NCBI RefSeq assembly: GCF_001441615.1
Contig: NZ_LAXJ01000002.1
Location: 62,001 to 126,000 of the forward strand
Source: Roseovarius atlanticus
GTDB lineage: Bacteria > Pseudomonadota > Alphaproteobacteria > Rhodobacterales > Rhodobacteraceae
Direction: 5' to 3'
Length of the DNA: 64,000 nt
Shown here piece by piece: positions 1 to 8,662 of this stretch. Under the pieces are notes generated by a model that was given only the letters and a program-made list of their open reading frames with translations, searched no databases and had not been told where the DNA came from. The stretch's first letter is position 1; every line of letters starts with the position of its first letter. The position numbers and the translations under genes are program-made.

Positions 1-543
1 CAGTATGAAATAGGGCACCAGCGGGATCGCCCCGAACACGATGAACGACCCGAAGGTGAACAGCCCCGACAGCACCGGGCTGTCCTCGTCGGGGTCCTGC
101 ATCCCGAATTCGTAGGTCATCATCAGGTCGGCCATGATCTCGGGATGGCGCGACAGGATCGTGGCCGCCGTGTCGGCCTCGCCGGCGGGAAGACCGCGCT
201 GGCGCAGGATCTCGAAAAGCTCCATGCGCTCGTGCTCGGGGTCGGCCGCAATCTCGCGAAGCTCGCTCACGCGGCGCGCGCGGTAAAGGTCGTGCTGCGA
301 CCGCAGGGACAGGAACTCTCCCAACCCCATGCTGATCGCGTCGGCAAGAAGGTTGGCCAGCCCGAAGACCAGAACCGCCACGCCGCCGATCTGCGCCACG
401 CCCTCGGCCTGCGCACCCGCGAAGCCCGCCACGATGGCAAAGGTGGTCACGATCCCGTCATTGCCGCCATAGACGATCTGTTTCAGGTACTCCTGCGTCT
501 GGCTCAGCCGATGCGCCTCGCGCCGGTGCCGCTGCCAATCCAT
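1..543 (-). CDS. VIT1/CCC1-family metal transporter, 3' end outside window
   Basis: The first 181 codons are present; the C-terminus lies beyond the left edge. The family consists of membrane proteins that move Fe2+ or Mn2+ across membranes. Residues about 16-40 carry a glycine-rich first membrane segment with GGNDGIVTTFAIVAG, the hallmark NDG motif of the family, followed by a second segment (FGLANLLADAISMGLGEFLS). A charged stretch with many Glu and Met residues follows (about 75-135), in the position of the family's cytosolic metal-binding domain, and then a third hydrophobic segment. The ATG at 541-543 is preceded by GGGGGCAGG on the minus strand. The family call is firm; the metal is inferred. 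Confidence 0.85.
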   Translation of the reverse strand, partial: MDWQRHRREAHRLSQTQEYLKQIVYGGNDGIVTTFAIVAGFAGAQAEGVAQIGGVAVLVFGLANLLADAISMGLGEFLSLRSQHDLYRARRVSELREIAADPEHERMELFEILRQRGLPAGEADTAATILSRHPEIMADLMMTYEFGMQDPDEDSPVLSGLFTFGSFIVFGAIPLVPYFIL

Positions 544-793
544 CCTGCCCCCGGTGTCTGCCTCGCGCGTCAGCATAAAGCGGGCCACGCCCGGTGCAAC
601 TGCCCAGGCTCACCGGCCAGGAGCGCCCACGCGAAACGCGCAGGCGCCTGCCGATCCGGCCTGTGCGGCGGGCGGTGGGCCACTCGTTACGCGCGCATCC
701 GCCACATGCATGACGGGTTTGCATCACTGGAACTTCCCACCACGGTGACTTATAAATAGGATGTCTTACCAAAGGATTTGCGGGGAAAATTTC

Positions 794-1741
794 GTGCGCG
801 ATCTCAAGATCCCGGACCAGCGCCACCCTGAAAAGGCGCATCGGCCCGACAACGCCCAACCGAAAAAGCCCGACTGGATTCGCGTCAAGGCGCCCGTCGG
901 CAAGGGCTATCTGGAAACCCACCGGATCATGCGCGAGCACAAGCTGGTCACGGTCTGCGAGGAAGCGGGCTGTCCCAATGCCGGCGAATGCTGGAATCAG
1001 GGCCACGCCACCATGATGATCATGGGCGAGGTCTGCACCCGCGCCTGTTCGTTCTGCAACATCGCCACCGGCAAGCCGCCCGAGGATCTGGACCCGTTCG
1101 AGCCGGGGCGCGTGGCCGACGCTGTGCAGAAGCTTGGGCTCAATCACGTGGTCATCACCTCGGTGGACCGCGACGATGTCACCGATGGCGGGGCCGAGCA
1201 TTTCGCCCAGACGATCCGCGCCATCCGCCACCGCTCGCCCGGCACCACGATCGAGATCCTGACACCCGATTTCCTGCATTGCGATCCTGCGGTGCTCGAG
1301 GTCGTCGTCGCGGCGCAACCGGACGTCTTCAACCACAACCTTGAAACCGTCCCGGGCCTTTACCCCGAGGTGCGCCCCGGCGCGCGCTATTTCCACAGCC
1401 TGCGCCTGCTGCAACGGGTCAAGGAACTGGACCCCGGCATTTTCACCAAGTCCGGCATCATGGTCGGCCTGGGCGAAAACCGGCAGACCGTGCACCAGGT
1501 CATGGACGACATGCGCGCCGCCGATATCGACTTCCTGACCATCGGCCAGTACCTGCAACCCACGCCCAAGCACCACGCCGTCGACCGCTTCGTGCATCCC
1601 GACGAATTCGCGGCCTACGAAAAGGTCGCCTATGGCAAGGGGTTTCTGATGGTCTCGGCCACGCCGCTGACGCGCTCGTCCTACCATGCCGGTGACGATT
1701 TTGCCCGCCTGCGCGACGCGCGCATGGCAAGGCTGGGGTAG
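794..1741 (+). CDS. lipA: Lipoyl synthase (radical SAM)
   Basis: LipA inserts two sulfurs into octanoyl groups on E2 and GcvH domains, the last step of lipoate synthesis. Counting from the GTG at 794, the auxiliary cluster cysteines are C55, C60 and C66 ([12 protein letters not shown]), the radical-SAM cysteines are C81, C85 and C88 (CTRACSFC), and the C-terminal RSSYHAGDD carries the conserved RSSY serine that ligates the auxiliary cluster. I chose GTG 794 over the in-frame ATG at 761 because GGGGA sits 7 bp upstream and the protein then starts [12 protein letters not shown], as other alphaproteobacterial LipA proteins begin. Length 315 aa is normal. It is transcribed alone, away from the VIT gene. 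Confidence 0.95.
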   Translation: MRDLKIPDQRHPEKAHRPDNAQPKKPDWIRVKAPVGKGYLETHRIMREHKLVTVCEEAGCPNAGECWNQGHATMMIMGEVCTRACSFCNIATGKPPEDLDPFEPGRVADAVQKLGLNHVVITSVDRDDVTDGGAEHFAQTIRAIRHRSPGTTIEILTPDFLHCDPAVLEVVVAAQPDVFNHNLETVPGLYPEVRPGARYFHSLRLLQRVKELDPGIFTKSGIMVGLGENRQTVHQVMDDMRAADIDFLTIGQYLQPTPKHHAVDRFVHPDEFAAYEKVAYGKGFLMVSATPLTRSSYHAGDDFARLRDARMARLG

Positions 1742-1772
1742 GGGACGCCCTCCCGCCCCTCCAGGACAGGAA

Positions 1773-1864
1773 GAGATCCCGGATCGGGTCCGGGATGACG
1801 TCTGCACCAGGATTGTGCCGGACGAAAGCAGCGCCTGACCATCCCGGACCTGATCCGGGATCTC
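1773..1864. repeat. Pair of inverted CCCGG-rich palindromic repeats after lipA
   Basis: A 24-bp sequence at 1773-1796 returns in inverted orientation at 1841-1864 with one mismatch, separated by 44 bp. Each copy is itself near-palindromic around ATCCCGGATC. Related units occur at 44653-44747. This looks like a dispersed intergenic repeat (REP-like). It lies in the lipA/DUF882 convergent gap. Confidence 0.6.
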
Positions 1865-1870
1865 ACACGT

Positions 1871-1904
1871 GAAAACAAAAACACCGACCTCGCAGGGCCG
1901 GTGC
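1871..1904 (-). terminator. Rho-independent terminator of the DUF882 gene
   Basis: On the minus strand a CACCGGCC / GGTCGGTG stem (1882-1903) is followed by TTTTTGTTTTC. It lies 36 bp past the stop codon of the minus-strand gene ending at 1940. Confidence 0.7.
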
Positions 1905-1939
1905 TTAACAGAAGTATTCGCGTTTTGTCGGGCGGGGTC

Positions 1940-2509
1940 TTACCGCCCCCAGCTGCGGACCGGGCCGCAATCCATGTGCACGAAGTTTGAGCCGGAGTAG
2001 CGCCCGACGCCGCCGCCGCGACAGGCGGAGGCCGCGCGGAACATCTGGTTGACCGAGCGCGAGTGCATCCGCAGGTCCGCCGCCTGGCCGCGCAGGTGCC
2101 GCGAGTTCTTCGCCACGCCGCTGGAGCGCGAGCGCAGCATCGCGTTGGTCTTCGGGCTGCGGTAGCCCGAGAGCAGCAGGTAGGGCTCGTTCACATCCAT
2201 CAGGTTGTGCGCCGCTGCCATGATGTCCATCGTGCGCATGTCGATATTGTGCACATCGTTGGTCCGCCAGTCGCGCATGAAAAGGTTGATCTCGCGGACC
2301 GCGTCCTTGATGTATTCGCCTTCAATCCAGTAGATCGTGTCGATCTTCTCGCCGGTGCGGGGCGAGGCCATGGTCAGGCGACGAATATCGCCTGCGCCCC
2401 GAAGGAACCCTGCTGCGTTGGAAAATGTTGGTGCCGCGACCACTGTCGTAGCTGCAAATGCACCCAGTAACGCACGCCGCGTTACGCTCGTCGAGCTTTG
2501 ATCAGTCAT
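1940..2509 (-). CDS. DUF882 / YcbK-like (MepK-type) murein endopeptidase homologue
   Basis: This 189-aa exported protein belongs to the DUF882 group of M15-like zinc peptidases; E. coli MepK (YcbK) cleaves peptidoglycan cross-links. The N-terminus has TRRALLGAFAATTVVAAP, a twin-arginine-like signal. The domain carries SGYRSPKTNAML, SRHLRGQAADLRM (the HxxxxxxD metal site) and FVHMDCGPVRSW, the family's third metal ligand region. It faces the L,D-transpeptidase gene at 2847 across a divergent promoter region, mirroring the ycbB-ycbK neighbourhood of E. coli, so a joint role in remodelling 3-3 cross-links is a reasonable inference. Catalysis is not proven by sequence alone. Confidence 0.85.
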   Translation of the reverse strand: MTDQSSTSVTRRALLGAFAATTVVAAPTFSNAAGFLRGAGDIRRLTMASPRTGEKIDTIYWIEGEYIKDAVREINLFMRDWRTNDVHNIDMRTMDIMAAAHNLMDVNEPYLLLSGYRSPKTNAMLRSRSSGVAKNSRHLRGQAADLRMHSRSVNQMFRAASACRGGGVGRYSGSNFVHMDCGPVRSWGR

Positions 2510-2846
2510 GTTGTTAGCGCCTGTCCCGTCGCTTGCCTGTTGCCGCGTTTGTTAGCGGCTCTGTCCATCTCATCCCCAGATGTGTGATTGTTATGGCATA
2601 TCAGGAATCGGTTACCAAGGGGTGAAAGCCGGAAGGTTCCATAGCACAAGCGATTTCGGCAAGAATTTGCGCAAATTCCGTGCAGACGTGTTTCCGAACC
2701 ACAGGCCGCTTTGCGTCCTGGCTGCAACATGTGCCGGATTTTACCTTTAAAACCAATTGTGATTGGACAGATCCCGCCGCATTGGGAACTAATGAATTAT
2801 TGTGCCTGTTGGGCATCAAGGGAAGTTCGTTGTTTTGGAGATCGGC
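2510..2846. promoter_or_regulatory. Divergent intergenic region DUF882 / L,D-transpeptidase
   Basis: This 337-bp gap contains no convincing gene. It is more AT-rich than its surroundings near 2730-2800 and must hold the promoters for both divergent genes. The inverted repeat CCAAT-TGTG-ATTGG at 2753-2766 is a possible operator. A weak GGAG ribosome binding site precedes the ATG at 2847. Confidence 0.45.
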
Positions 2847-4478
2847 ATGAGCAGCGCAGTGCGCACATTGGGGCAGACCAGCATTTTCACCACCATCGCC
2901 AGCGGCCTGATGGCCATGGTCTTTTGGATGTCCGCATCCCAACCCGCCGCCGCGCAGGTCACCGCCTTCAAACAGGCCGTCGCCGAGGCCGCCTCGGACG
3001 ATCGCGATCTCGCCGCCTTCTACCGCAGCACCGGATTTACCGGCATATGGACCGACCAGGAGGCGCACAAGGCGCGGCGTCAGGCGCTTTTCCTGGCGCT
3101 GCAAACCGTGTCCGCCCACGGCTTGCCGCAATCGCGCTACGACATCGACGCGCTCGAACAAATGCTGCGCACCGCCCGCACGCCCCGCGATATCGGGTTT
3201 GCCGAGGTCGCGCTCAGCAAGGCGTTCCTGAACCTTGCCGACGACATGCGCACCGGCGTGCTCGACCCGCGCCGCGTGGTCCCCGCCATCAAGCGCGAGC
3301 TGCGCGACTATGACCGCACCCGCACCCTGACCGCCTTTGCCGCCAGCCGTGAGCCGCGCAAGTTCATCCGGCAACTCGCGCCCTCGACCAACGAGTACAA
3401 GCGCCTGATGAAGGAAAAGATGCGGCTCGAGGGCCTCGTCGCCCAGGGCGGCTGGGGACCCACGGTGCCGGGCGGCAAGCTGGAGCCGGGCGCGTCCGGC
3501 CCGGCTGTCACGGCCCTGCGCAACCGGCTGATGGCCAAGGGCTATCTCGGGCGCACCGCCACGCAAAGCTATGACGCGACCATCCAGAAGGCCGTGATGG
3601 ATTTCCAACGCGACCACGGGCTGGAACCCGACGGCGTCGCCGGCGAAAGCACCCTGCGCGAGATCAACGCCACCGCCGAGGATCGGCTGAAATCGGTCAT
3701 CGTGGCGATGGAACGCGAGCGCTGGCTGAATCTGCCGCAGGGCCGGGGCAAGCGCCATATCCTGGTCAACCTCACCGATTTCTCCGCCCGCATCATGGAT
3801 GACGACATCGAGACCTTCCGCACCCGGGCCGTCATCGGCGCCAAGGCCGCCGACCGGCAAAGCCCCGAGTTCTCGGACGAGATGGAGCACATGATCATCA
3901 ACCCGACCTGGCACGTGCCGCGCTCGATCGCGGTCAAGGAATACCTGCCGCAGATGAAGCGCAACCGCAACGCCGCCGGGCACATGCGCATCGTCGACAG
4001 CCGCGGCCGCACGGTCAGCCGGTCCAGCATCAATTTCGGCGCCTACAACGCCCGCAATTTCCCGTTTGCGATCAAGCAGCCGCCCTCCAGCCGCAATGCG
4101 CTTGGCCTCGTGAAATTCATGTTCCCCAACAAGTACAACATCTACCTGCACGACACCCCGCAGAAGCACCTGTTCGACCATGAGACCCGCGCCTACAGCC
4201 ACGGCTGCATCCGCCTGCACCAGCCGTTCGATTTCGCCTACGCGCTGCTTGCGGTGCAAGAGGCCGACCCCAAGGGCAAGTTCCACGGCATCCTGAACAC
4301 GGGCCGTGAAACCAAGGTCGATCTGGAAACCCACGTGCCGGTGCACATCATCTACCGCACCGCCGTGACCTCACCCAAGGGGCACGTGAACTACCGTCCC
4401 GACGTCTATGGCCGCGATGCCCGGATCTGGTCCGCGCTGGAACAGGCAGGGGTTTCGCTGCCCGGCGTTCGGGGGTAA
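2847..4478 (+). CDS. L,D-transpeptidase (YcbB/LdtD-like) with peptidoglycan-binding domain
   Basis: This 543-aa enzyme should make 3-3 peptide cross-links in peptidoglycan in the periplasm. It has an N-terminal hydrophobic export segment ending near AAAQ, a helical N-terminal domain, a peptidoglycan-binding repeat (LEPGASGPAVTALRNRLMAKG ... AVMDFQRDHGLEPDGVAG), and a C-terminal YkuD catalytic domain with SHGCIRL, catalytic C454. The WHVPRSIAVKEYLP segment is typical of the YcbB subgroup. I start at ATG 2847 (MSSAVRTLG), which has TTGGAG upstream, rather than the in-frame ATG at 2802. The gene opens the + strand envelope cluster and is followed 27 bp later by the LpxD-like gene. Confidence 0.92.
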   Translation: MSSAVRTLGQTSIFTTIASGLMAMVFWMSASQPAAAQVTAFKQAVAEAASDDRDLAAFYRSTGFTGIWTDQEAHKARRQALFLALQTVSAHGLPQSRYDIDALEQMLRTARTPRDIGFAEVALSKAFLNLADDMRTGVLDPRRVVPAIKRELRDYDRTRTLTAFAASREPRKFIRQLAPSTNEYKRLMKEKMRLEGLVAQGGWGPTVPGGKLEPGASGPAVTALRNRLMAKGYLGRTATQSYDATIQKAVMDFQRDHGLEPDGVAGESTLREINATAEDRLKSVIVAMERERWLNLPQGRGKRHILVNLTDFSARIMDDDIETFRTRAVIGAKAADRQSPEFSDEMEHMIINPTWHVPRSIAVKEYLPQMKRNRNAAGHMRIVDSRGRTVSRSSINFGAYNARNFPFAIKQPPSSRNALGLVKFMFPNKYNIYLHDTPQKHLFDHETRAYSHGCIRLHQPFDFAYALLAVQEADPKGKFHGILNTGRETKVDLETHVPVHIIYRTAVTSPKGHVNYRPDVYGRDARIWSALEQAGVSLPGVRG

Positions 4479-4505
4479 ACCGGCCCCAAACGCGAGGGGT
4501 CGGAC

Positions 4506-5597
4506 ATGTCCTATACGATTGAGCAGATCGCACATGCGCTCGGGGCCACAGCCCTGGGTGACGTCGCCGTGACCGTGACCGGCGTGCGCGAACCTGCCGA
4601 CGCCACCGCAGACGACCTCGCCCTGGCGATGAAGCCCGAGTATGCCCAGAAACTGTCGCAAGGGTCGGCTCGTGCAGCACTCGTCTGGGACGGGGCCGAC
4701 TGGCAGGCGCTGGGGCTGAAGGCCGCCATCGTCGCACCACGACCCCGCTACGTGATGTCGGGGCTTAGCACCATGTTCGATCCCGGCCAGGGCTGGGACG
4801 AGGGCATTCACCCGTCGGCCGTCATCCACGAAACCGCACAGTTGGGCGAGAACGTCTCGGTCGGCCCGCTGGCGGTGATCTGCGCCGGCGCCCGGATCGG
4901 CGCGGGCAGCGTCATCGGTCCGCAAAGCTTTGTCGGCACCGACGCGGTTCTGGGCGAACAGGCCTTTCTGCGCGAAGGCGCCCGCATCGGTGCCCGCGTC
5001 GTCATCGGCGACCGCTTCATCGCCCAGCCCAACGCCGTTGTGGGCGCGGACGGGTTTTCCTATGTCACGCCGGATGTGTCCGGCGTCGAACGGGCGCGCC
5101 AATCGCTGGGCGACCAGGGCGATATCGCATCGCAATCCTATGTCCGCATTCACAGCCTTGGGGCGGTGCGCATCGGCGACGATGTCGAGGTCGGCGCGCA
5201 TTCCGCCGTCGACCGGGGCACCATCCGCGACACGGTGGTGGGCGACCGCACCAAGATCGACAACCTCGTGCAGGTCGGCCACAACTGCGTCATCGGCACC
5301 GATTGCCTGCTTTGCGGCCTTGTCGGTCTGGCCGGATCGGTCAAGGTCGGCAACAACGTCGTGCTGGCGGGGCAGGTGGGTGTGGCCGACAACATCTTCA
5401 TCGGCGACAACGTCATCGCCGGCGGCGGCACCAAGCTTTTGTCGAACGTGCCCGCGGGCCGGGTCATGCTGGGCTACCCGGCGATGAAAATGGACACCCA
5501 GATGGAGGTCTATAAGTACCTGCGCCGGATCAAGCGGCTCTTTGCCGACGTGGCTGACCTCAAGAAAGCTGTTTCAAAACCGGATCAGGTTGACTAA
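4506..5597 (+). CDS. lpxD: LpxD-type UDP-3-O-acylglucosamine N-acyltransferase homologue
   Basis: This 363-aa left-handed beta-helix acyltransferase matches LpxD, which transfers a 3-hydroxyacyl chain from ACP to the 2-amino group of UDP-3-O-acyl-GlcN in lipid A synthesis. It has an N-terminal uridine-binding domain (1-100), many hexapeptide repeats, GADGFSY, DRGTIRDTVVG, and VQVGHNCVIG with H259 at the catalytic histidine position, then a C-terminal helix. Its setting is unusual. The lipid A lpxD normally sits with bamA-fabZ-lpxA-lpxB; here it sits between an L,D-transpeptidase and a dedicated ACP/ketosynthase pair. It may be a second copy with another acyl chain or acceptor, but the window cannot show whether a canonical lpxD exists elsewhere. 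Confidence 0.85.
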   Translation: MSYTIEQIAHALGATALGDVAVTVTGVREPADATADDLALAMKPEYAQKLSQGSARAALVWDGADWQALGLKAAIVAPRPRYVMSGLSTMFDPGQGWDEGIHPSAVIHETAQLGENVSVGPLAVICAGARIGAGSVIGPQSFVGTDAVLGEQAFLREGARIGARVVIGDRFIAQPNAVVGADGFSYVTPDVSGVERARQSLGDQGDIASQSYVRIHSLGAVRIGDDVEVGAHSAVDRGTIRDTVVGDRTKIDNLVQVGHNCVIGTDCLLCGLVGLAGSVKVGNNVVLAGQVGVADNIFIGDNVIAGGGTKLLSNVPAGRVMLGYPAMKMDTQMEVYKYLRRIKRLFADVADLKKAVSKPDQVD

Positions 5598-5625
5598 AGC
5601 GGTTCGCGAAAGAACGGGGTGCAGC

Positions 5626-5886
5626 ATGGATACCAAGGACAAGGTGATCGAGATCATTGCCGAACAGGCGGTGCTGGAGCCGTCTGACGTCACGATGGAC
5701 AGCACGCTGGAAGAGCTGGGCATCGACAGCCTCGGCCTTGTCGAAAGCATCTTCGCCATCGAGGAAGCGTTCGACATTTCCGTCCCATTCAACGCCAACG
5801 CGCCCGAGGAAAGCGATTTCGACATTTCGTCCGTCGCCTCCATCGTGGCGGGAATCGAGAAGCTGGTGGCGGAACAAAAGGCGTGA
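5626..5886 (+). CDS. Specialised acyl carrier protein
   Basis: An 86-aa ACP. The helix-II motif GIDSLGLVES supplies Ser35 for the 4'-phosphopantetheine arm. The start is ATG 5626 (MDTKDKVIEII), because upstream in-frame codons read through the end of the LpxD-like gene. It differs from housekeeping AcpP: MDSTLEELGIDSLGLVESIFAIEEAFDISVPF is recognisable ACP, but the tail (NANAPEESDFDISSVASIVAGIEKL) is closer to secondary-pathway ACPs. It sits 28 bp after the acyltransferase and its stop overlaps the ketosynthase start, so it is probably translationally coupled and loaded for that enzyme. Confidence 0.9.
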   Translation: MDTKDKVIEIIAEQAVLEPSDVTMDSTLEELGIDSLGLVESIFAIEEAFDISVPFNANAPEESDFDISSVASIVAGIEKLVAEQKA

Positions 5887-7094
5887 AGCGGGTCGTCATA
5901 ACAGGCGCGGGCACGATCAACGCGCTCGGGGCCAACGTATCAGACACGCTGGAGGCGATGCGCGAGGGCCGCTCCGGCATTTCCGAGCTGGATATCCGCG
6001 ACGTCGACCGCCTGGCCATCAAGATCGGCGGCCAGGTCAAGGGCTACGAGCCCGAGGAGCGCTTCAACCGCCAGCAACTGGCGCTTTACGACCGGTTCAC
6101 CCAGTTCACCCTCGTGGCCGCGCGCGAGGCCATCGCGCAATCGGGCCTGAAATTCGAAGGCGAGCTTGCGGCGCGCGCCGGGGTGGTGCTGGGCAACTCG
6201 GGCGGCGGCATGACCACGCTCGATGAAAACTACCGCTCGGTCTACGAAGAGGGCAAGAACCGCGTCCACCCCTTCGTCGTGCCCAAGCTGATGAACAACG
6301 CCGCGGCCAGCCACGTGTCGATGGAATTCAACCTCAAGGGTCCGTCCTTTACCGTCTCGACCGCCTGTGCATCATCGAACCACGCCATGGCGCAGGCGTT
6401 CCAGATGGTGCATGGCGGCCTGACGCCTGTGATGATCGCGGGCGGGTCGGAATCCATGCTCTGCTTCGGCGGCGTCAAGGCGTGGGAAGGCCTGCGCGTC
6501 ATGTCCAAGGACGGCTGCCGCCCGTTTTCGGCCAACCGCAACGGCATGGTCCAGGGCGAGGGCGCGGGCATCTTCGTTTTCGAGGAACTGGAACATGCCA
6601 AGGCGCGCGGCGCCGAAATCCTGGCCGAGGTGGCGGGCTTCGCCATGTCCTCGGACGCCGCCGACATCGTCATGCCCTCCAAGAACGGTGCGTCCCGCGC
6701 CATTTCCGGCGCCCTGCGCGACGCCCGCATCAACGCCTCGGACGTGGGCTATATCAACGCCCACGGCACCGGCACCGCCGCAAACGACAAGACCGAAAGC
6801 GCCGCCGTCGCGGATGTCTTCGGCGCCCATGCCGACCGCCTGATGATCTCATCGACCAAGTCGATGCACGGCCACCTGATCGGCGGCACCGGCGCGGTCG
6901 AACTCTTGGCCTGCATCATGGCCCTGCGCGACGGCATCGTCGCGCCCACCATCAACTACGACGAACCCGACCCCGAATGCGCGCTCGACGTGGTGCCCAA
7001 CGAGGCGCGCGAGGCAAAGGTCGACGTGGCACTCTCCAATGCCTTCGCCTTCGGCGGCCTCAACGCGGTGCTGGCGCTCAAGCGCTTTGCCTGA
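5883..7094 (+). CDS. Beta-ketoacyl-ACP synthase (FabF-like)
   Basis: This 403-aa KAS II-type condensing enzyme elongates acyl-ACP by two carbons. The Cys-His-His triad is visible: C162 in STACASSNHA, H294 in NAHGTGTAANDKTE, and H331 in STKSMHGHLIGGTG. The start is a GTG overlapping the ACP stop (GTGA), so the two are coupled. No ketoreductase, dehydratase or enoyl reductase is adjacent, so the rest of each cycle must be shared with general fatty acid synthesis. Together with the LpxD-like enzyme and ACP it suggests a dedicated acyl-chain supply for an envelope glycolipid; the product is unknown. Confidence 0.9.
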   Translation: MKRVVITGAGTINALGANVSDTLEAMREGRSGISELDIRDVDRLAIKIGGQVKGYEPEERFNRQQLALYDRFTQFTLVAAREAIAQSGLKFEGELAARAGVVLGNSGGGMTTLDENYRSVYEEGKNRVHPFVVPKLMNNAAASHVSMEFNLKGPSFTVSTACASSNHAMAQAFQMVHGGLTPVMIAGGSESMLCFGGVKAWEGLRVMSKDGCRPFSANRNGMVQGEGAGIFVFEELEHAKARGAEILAEVAGFAMSSDAADIVMPSKNGASRAISGALRDARINASDVGYINAHGTGTAANDKTESAAVADVFGAHADRLMISSTKSMHGHLIGGTGAVELLACIMALRDGIVAPTINYDEPDPECALDVVPNEAREAKVDVALSNAFAFGGLNAVLALKRFA

Positions 7095-7142
7095 CGGTCA
7101 CGGTTGGCGTTCCGCGTCAGCTTTGCGGGACGAAAAAGACGT

Positions 7143-7199
7143 GTAGGGTGGGGTTTTACCCCACCGCGACGGGAAATGTGGGATAGAACCCCACCCTAC
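7143..7199. repeat. 13-bp inverted repeat, probable dispersed palindrome
   Basis: GTAGGGTGGGGTT (7143-7155) and AACCCCACCCTAC (7187-7199) are exact reverse complements with a 31-bp loop that itself contains short complementary runs (GGGGTTTTACCCC). There is no U-tract, so it is not a classical terminator. Confidence 0.55.
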
Positions 7200-7531
7200 G
7201 ATAGACGTCACATGGAACTCGATTCCGACAGTCGATGCGGGCGTCCGGACAAAAAAGACATTTGACCTACAGCCCCGGCGCGGGATCAGGCCGCAGGCCC
7301 CGCGCCATCGACGGGCCGCCCCCACGGCCCGGCGATTGGGTGAGGCTGGGTGCATCGCTCAATTCTTGTTCGGATTTGGCTGGGATTAAGCGCTGCCGAA
7401 CCATCGTAGGATCGCCGCGCCGCGGCCCGTCAATGGCGCTCGAATCTATGGATCACACGTGTCTCACAAAGGCTCGAACCAAACACTGCGCTCCGCTCTT
7501 GTCCATCGTCATCGTCAGGCCACCAGAAGCA

Positions 7532-7570
7532 GAAACGAAAAACGCCGCCCCAGGTCAGGAGCGGCGCCTC
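7532..7570 (-). terminator. Rho-independent terminator of the IalB-family gene
   Basis: On the minus strand a GC-rich stem (GCGCCGCTCC, loop TGACCT, GGGGCGGCG) is followed by TTTTTCGTTTC. It lies 25 bp beyond the stop codon at 7595. Confidence 0.8.
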
Positions 7571-7594
7571 TCAATCTCGTGTGTGACCGGGGGT

Positions 7595-8287
7595 TTATTC
7601 CTCCAGCACCGACACCTCGTTATAGGCCGCGGTGAACCCCGACAGCGAGGCCTCGATCTCGACCACCTGGTCGGGGGCCTGCGCCGGCACCAGCGTCAGG
7701 CGGGCGTTGGCCCCGGCCTGGAACGCCGCAATATCCGCCTGAGTAAACCCTATGCGGGCAAAGCAGCCGCCCATCGAGCAGAACGAATAGTTGTAGTTCT
7801 TGGCCTTGCCGCCATCGACCGAGATCTTCAGGCCCTGCGGCAGCAACGTGCCCAGCGGCACCGCGATCGTGGCACCCGCCACGGCCTGACCGTCACTGGG
7901 CAGTTTAAACAGGCTGAACTCGGCCACCGGGTTGCCGCCATCCTCACGCAGCAGCTGGTACATCTGGCAGGGGTCTTCGCCGGCTTCGCTGCGGAAGCAC
8001 TGAAGCTGCCAGTCGCCGAAGGTTTCCTTGATATAGGACGGGTCTTCCTGCTCTTCGCGGCCCAAATCCAGCCCGCCGGCCGCGCCGGTCTGTCCATCCG
8101 CCTCCGTTGCGGGCTCTTCGGTCTCATCCGCTCCGGCTTGCGCGTCGGTCTCTGTCTCGGTGGTTTCCGTCTCCGTCGCTGCGGCGCCCTCTGCCGCGTC
8201 CTGGGTCTCTTCCGTTTCCTGCGCGCTCAGCGCCGAGCCGACGCCCAGCAGAACGAGAAAGGGAAGGGTGTGCAAAAGTCTGGTCAT
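7595..8287 (-). CDS. Invasion-associated locus B (IalB) family secreted protein
   Basis: This 230-aa exported protein has a signal peptide (MTRLLHTLPFLVLLGVGSALSAQ), a roughly 60-residue low-complexity linker rich in Glu, Thr and Ala, and a C-terminal IalB domain (from about 72: SYIKETFGDWQLQC to the end). The domain has paired cysteines (QCFRSE...DPCQMYQLL; YSFCSMGGCFARIGF) likely to form disulfides. The family is named for a Bartonella invasion factor, but in free-living Rhodobacterales it is a common periplasmic protein of unknown role. The start is ATG 8287, placing the signal peptide at the N-terminus, rather than the longer frame. It ends at a strong terminator and is probably monocistronic. 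Confidence 0.85.
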   Translation of the reverse strand: MTRLLHTLPFLVLLGVGSALSAQETEETQDAAEGAAATETETTETETDAQAGADETEEPATEADGQTGAAGGLDLGREEQEDPSYIKETFGDWQLQCFRSEAGEDPCQMYQLLREDGGNPVAEFSLFKLPSDGQAVAGATIAVPLGTLLPQGLKISVDGGKAKNYNYSFCSMGGCFARIGFTQADIAAFQAGANARLTLVPAQAPDQVVEIEASLSGFTAAYNEVSVLEE

Positions 8288-8459
8288 TGGGACCCCGTTA
8301 TCTTGTCTGAAATCAAGCTGCGTGCGCTCTAACATGGGTGATTGCAAGTGTCAGGATAAAACCGTAACGCCCGTGCCGGCGCAAGGCGGAATTTCGCCGC
8401 CGCCGCGCCGGACATTGAGCTTGCTATCCCTTTGAAATGACAGCACAACGCACCCCGTC

Positions 8460-8528
8460 AAAAAGGAAAAGAGACCCAAAAGGTCTCTTTCCCAATTCTC
8501 CCTGCCGGACTGGCCGACTTATCTATTG
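8460..8528 (-). ncRNA. Candidate small RNA with its own promoter and terminator
   Basis: On the minus strand, -35 TTGACG (8562-8557), a 17-bp spacer and -10 TAGCGT (8539-8534) precede a predicted start near 8527. About 40 nt on, the perfect stem AAGAGACC / GGTCTCTT (loop of 4-5 nt) is followed by TTCCTTTTT. The predicted transcript is about 65-70 nt. No known sRNA family was recognised. Confidence 0.4.
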
Positions 8529-8662
8529 ACCAGACGCTAGGACAGTTCCGACGAGCCGTCAACAGGCAATCATCAAAAAAACTTATCGAGCCATTACAAC
8601 AGGATACCCGCATCGGTTGTGCCCGCACCAGCCCACCTGACTCTGGCCGCGCAGCCACGGAC

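Larger units (their letters stand above)
7095..7594. other. 500-bp gap with inverted repeat and ialB terminator
   Basis: No gene is supported here. A 13-bp perfect inverted repeat, GTAGGGTGGGGTT at 7143-7155 and its complement at 7187-7199, forms a large hairpin soon after the ketosynthase stop. The rest (7210-7530) has no recognisable motif, and its open frames look like random high-GC frames. Confidence 0.5.

Noticed and set aside
458-1807. 449-residue minus-strand frame over lipA
   Set aside because: Antisense shadow of lipA and part of the VIT gene region; no domain seen.
7235-8332. 365-residue + strand frame over ialB
   Set aside because: Antisense to the IalB domain and crosses its terminator.
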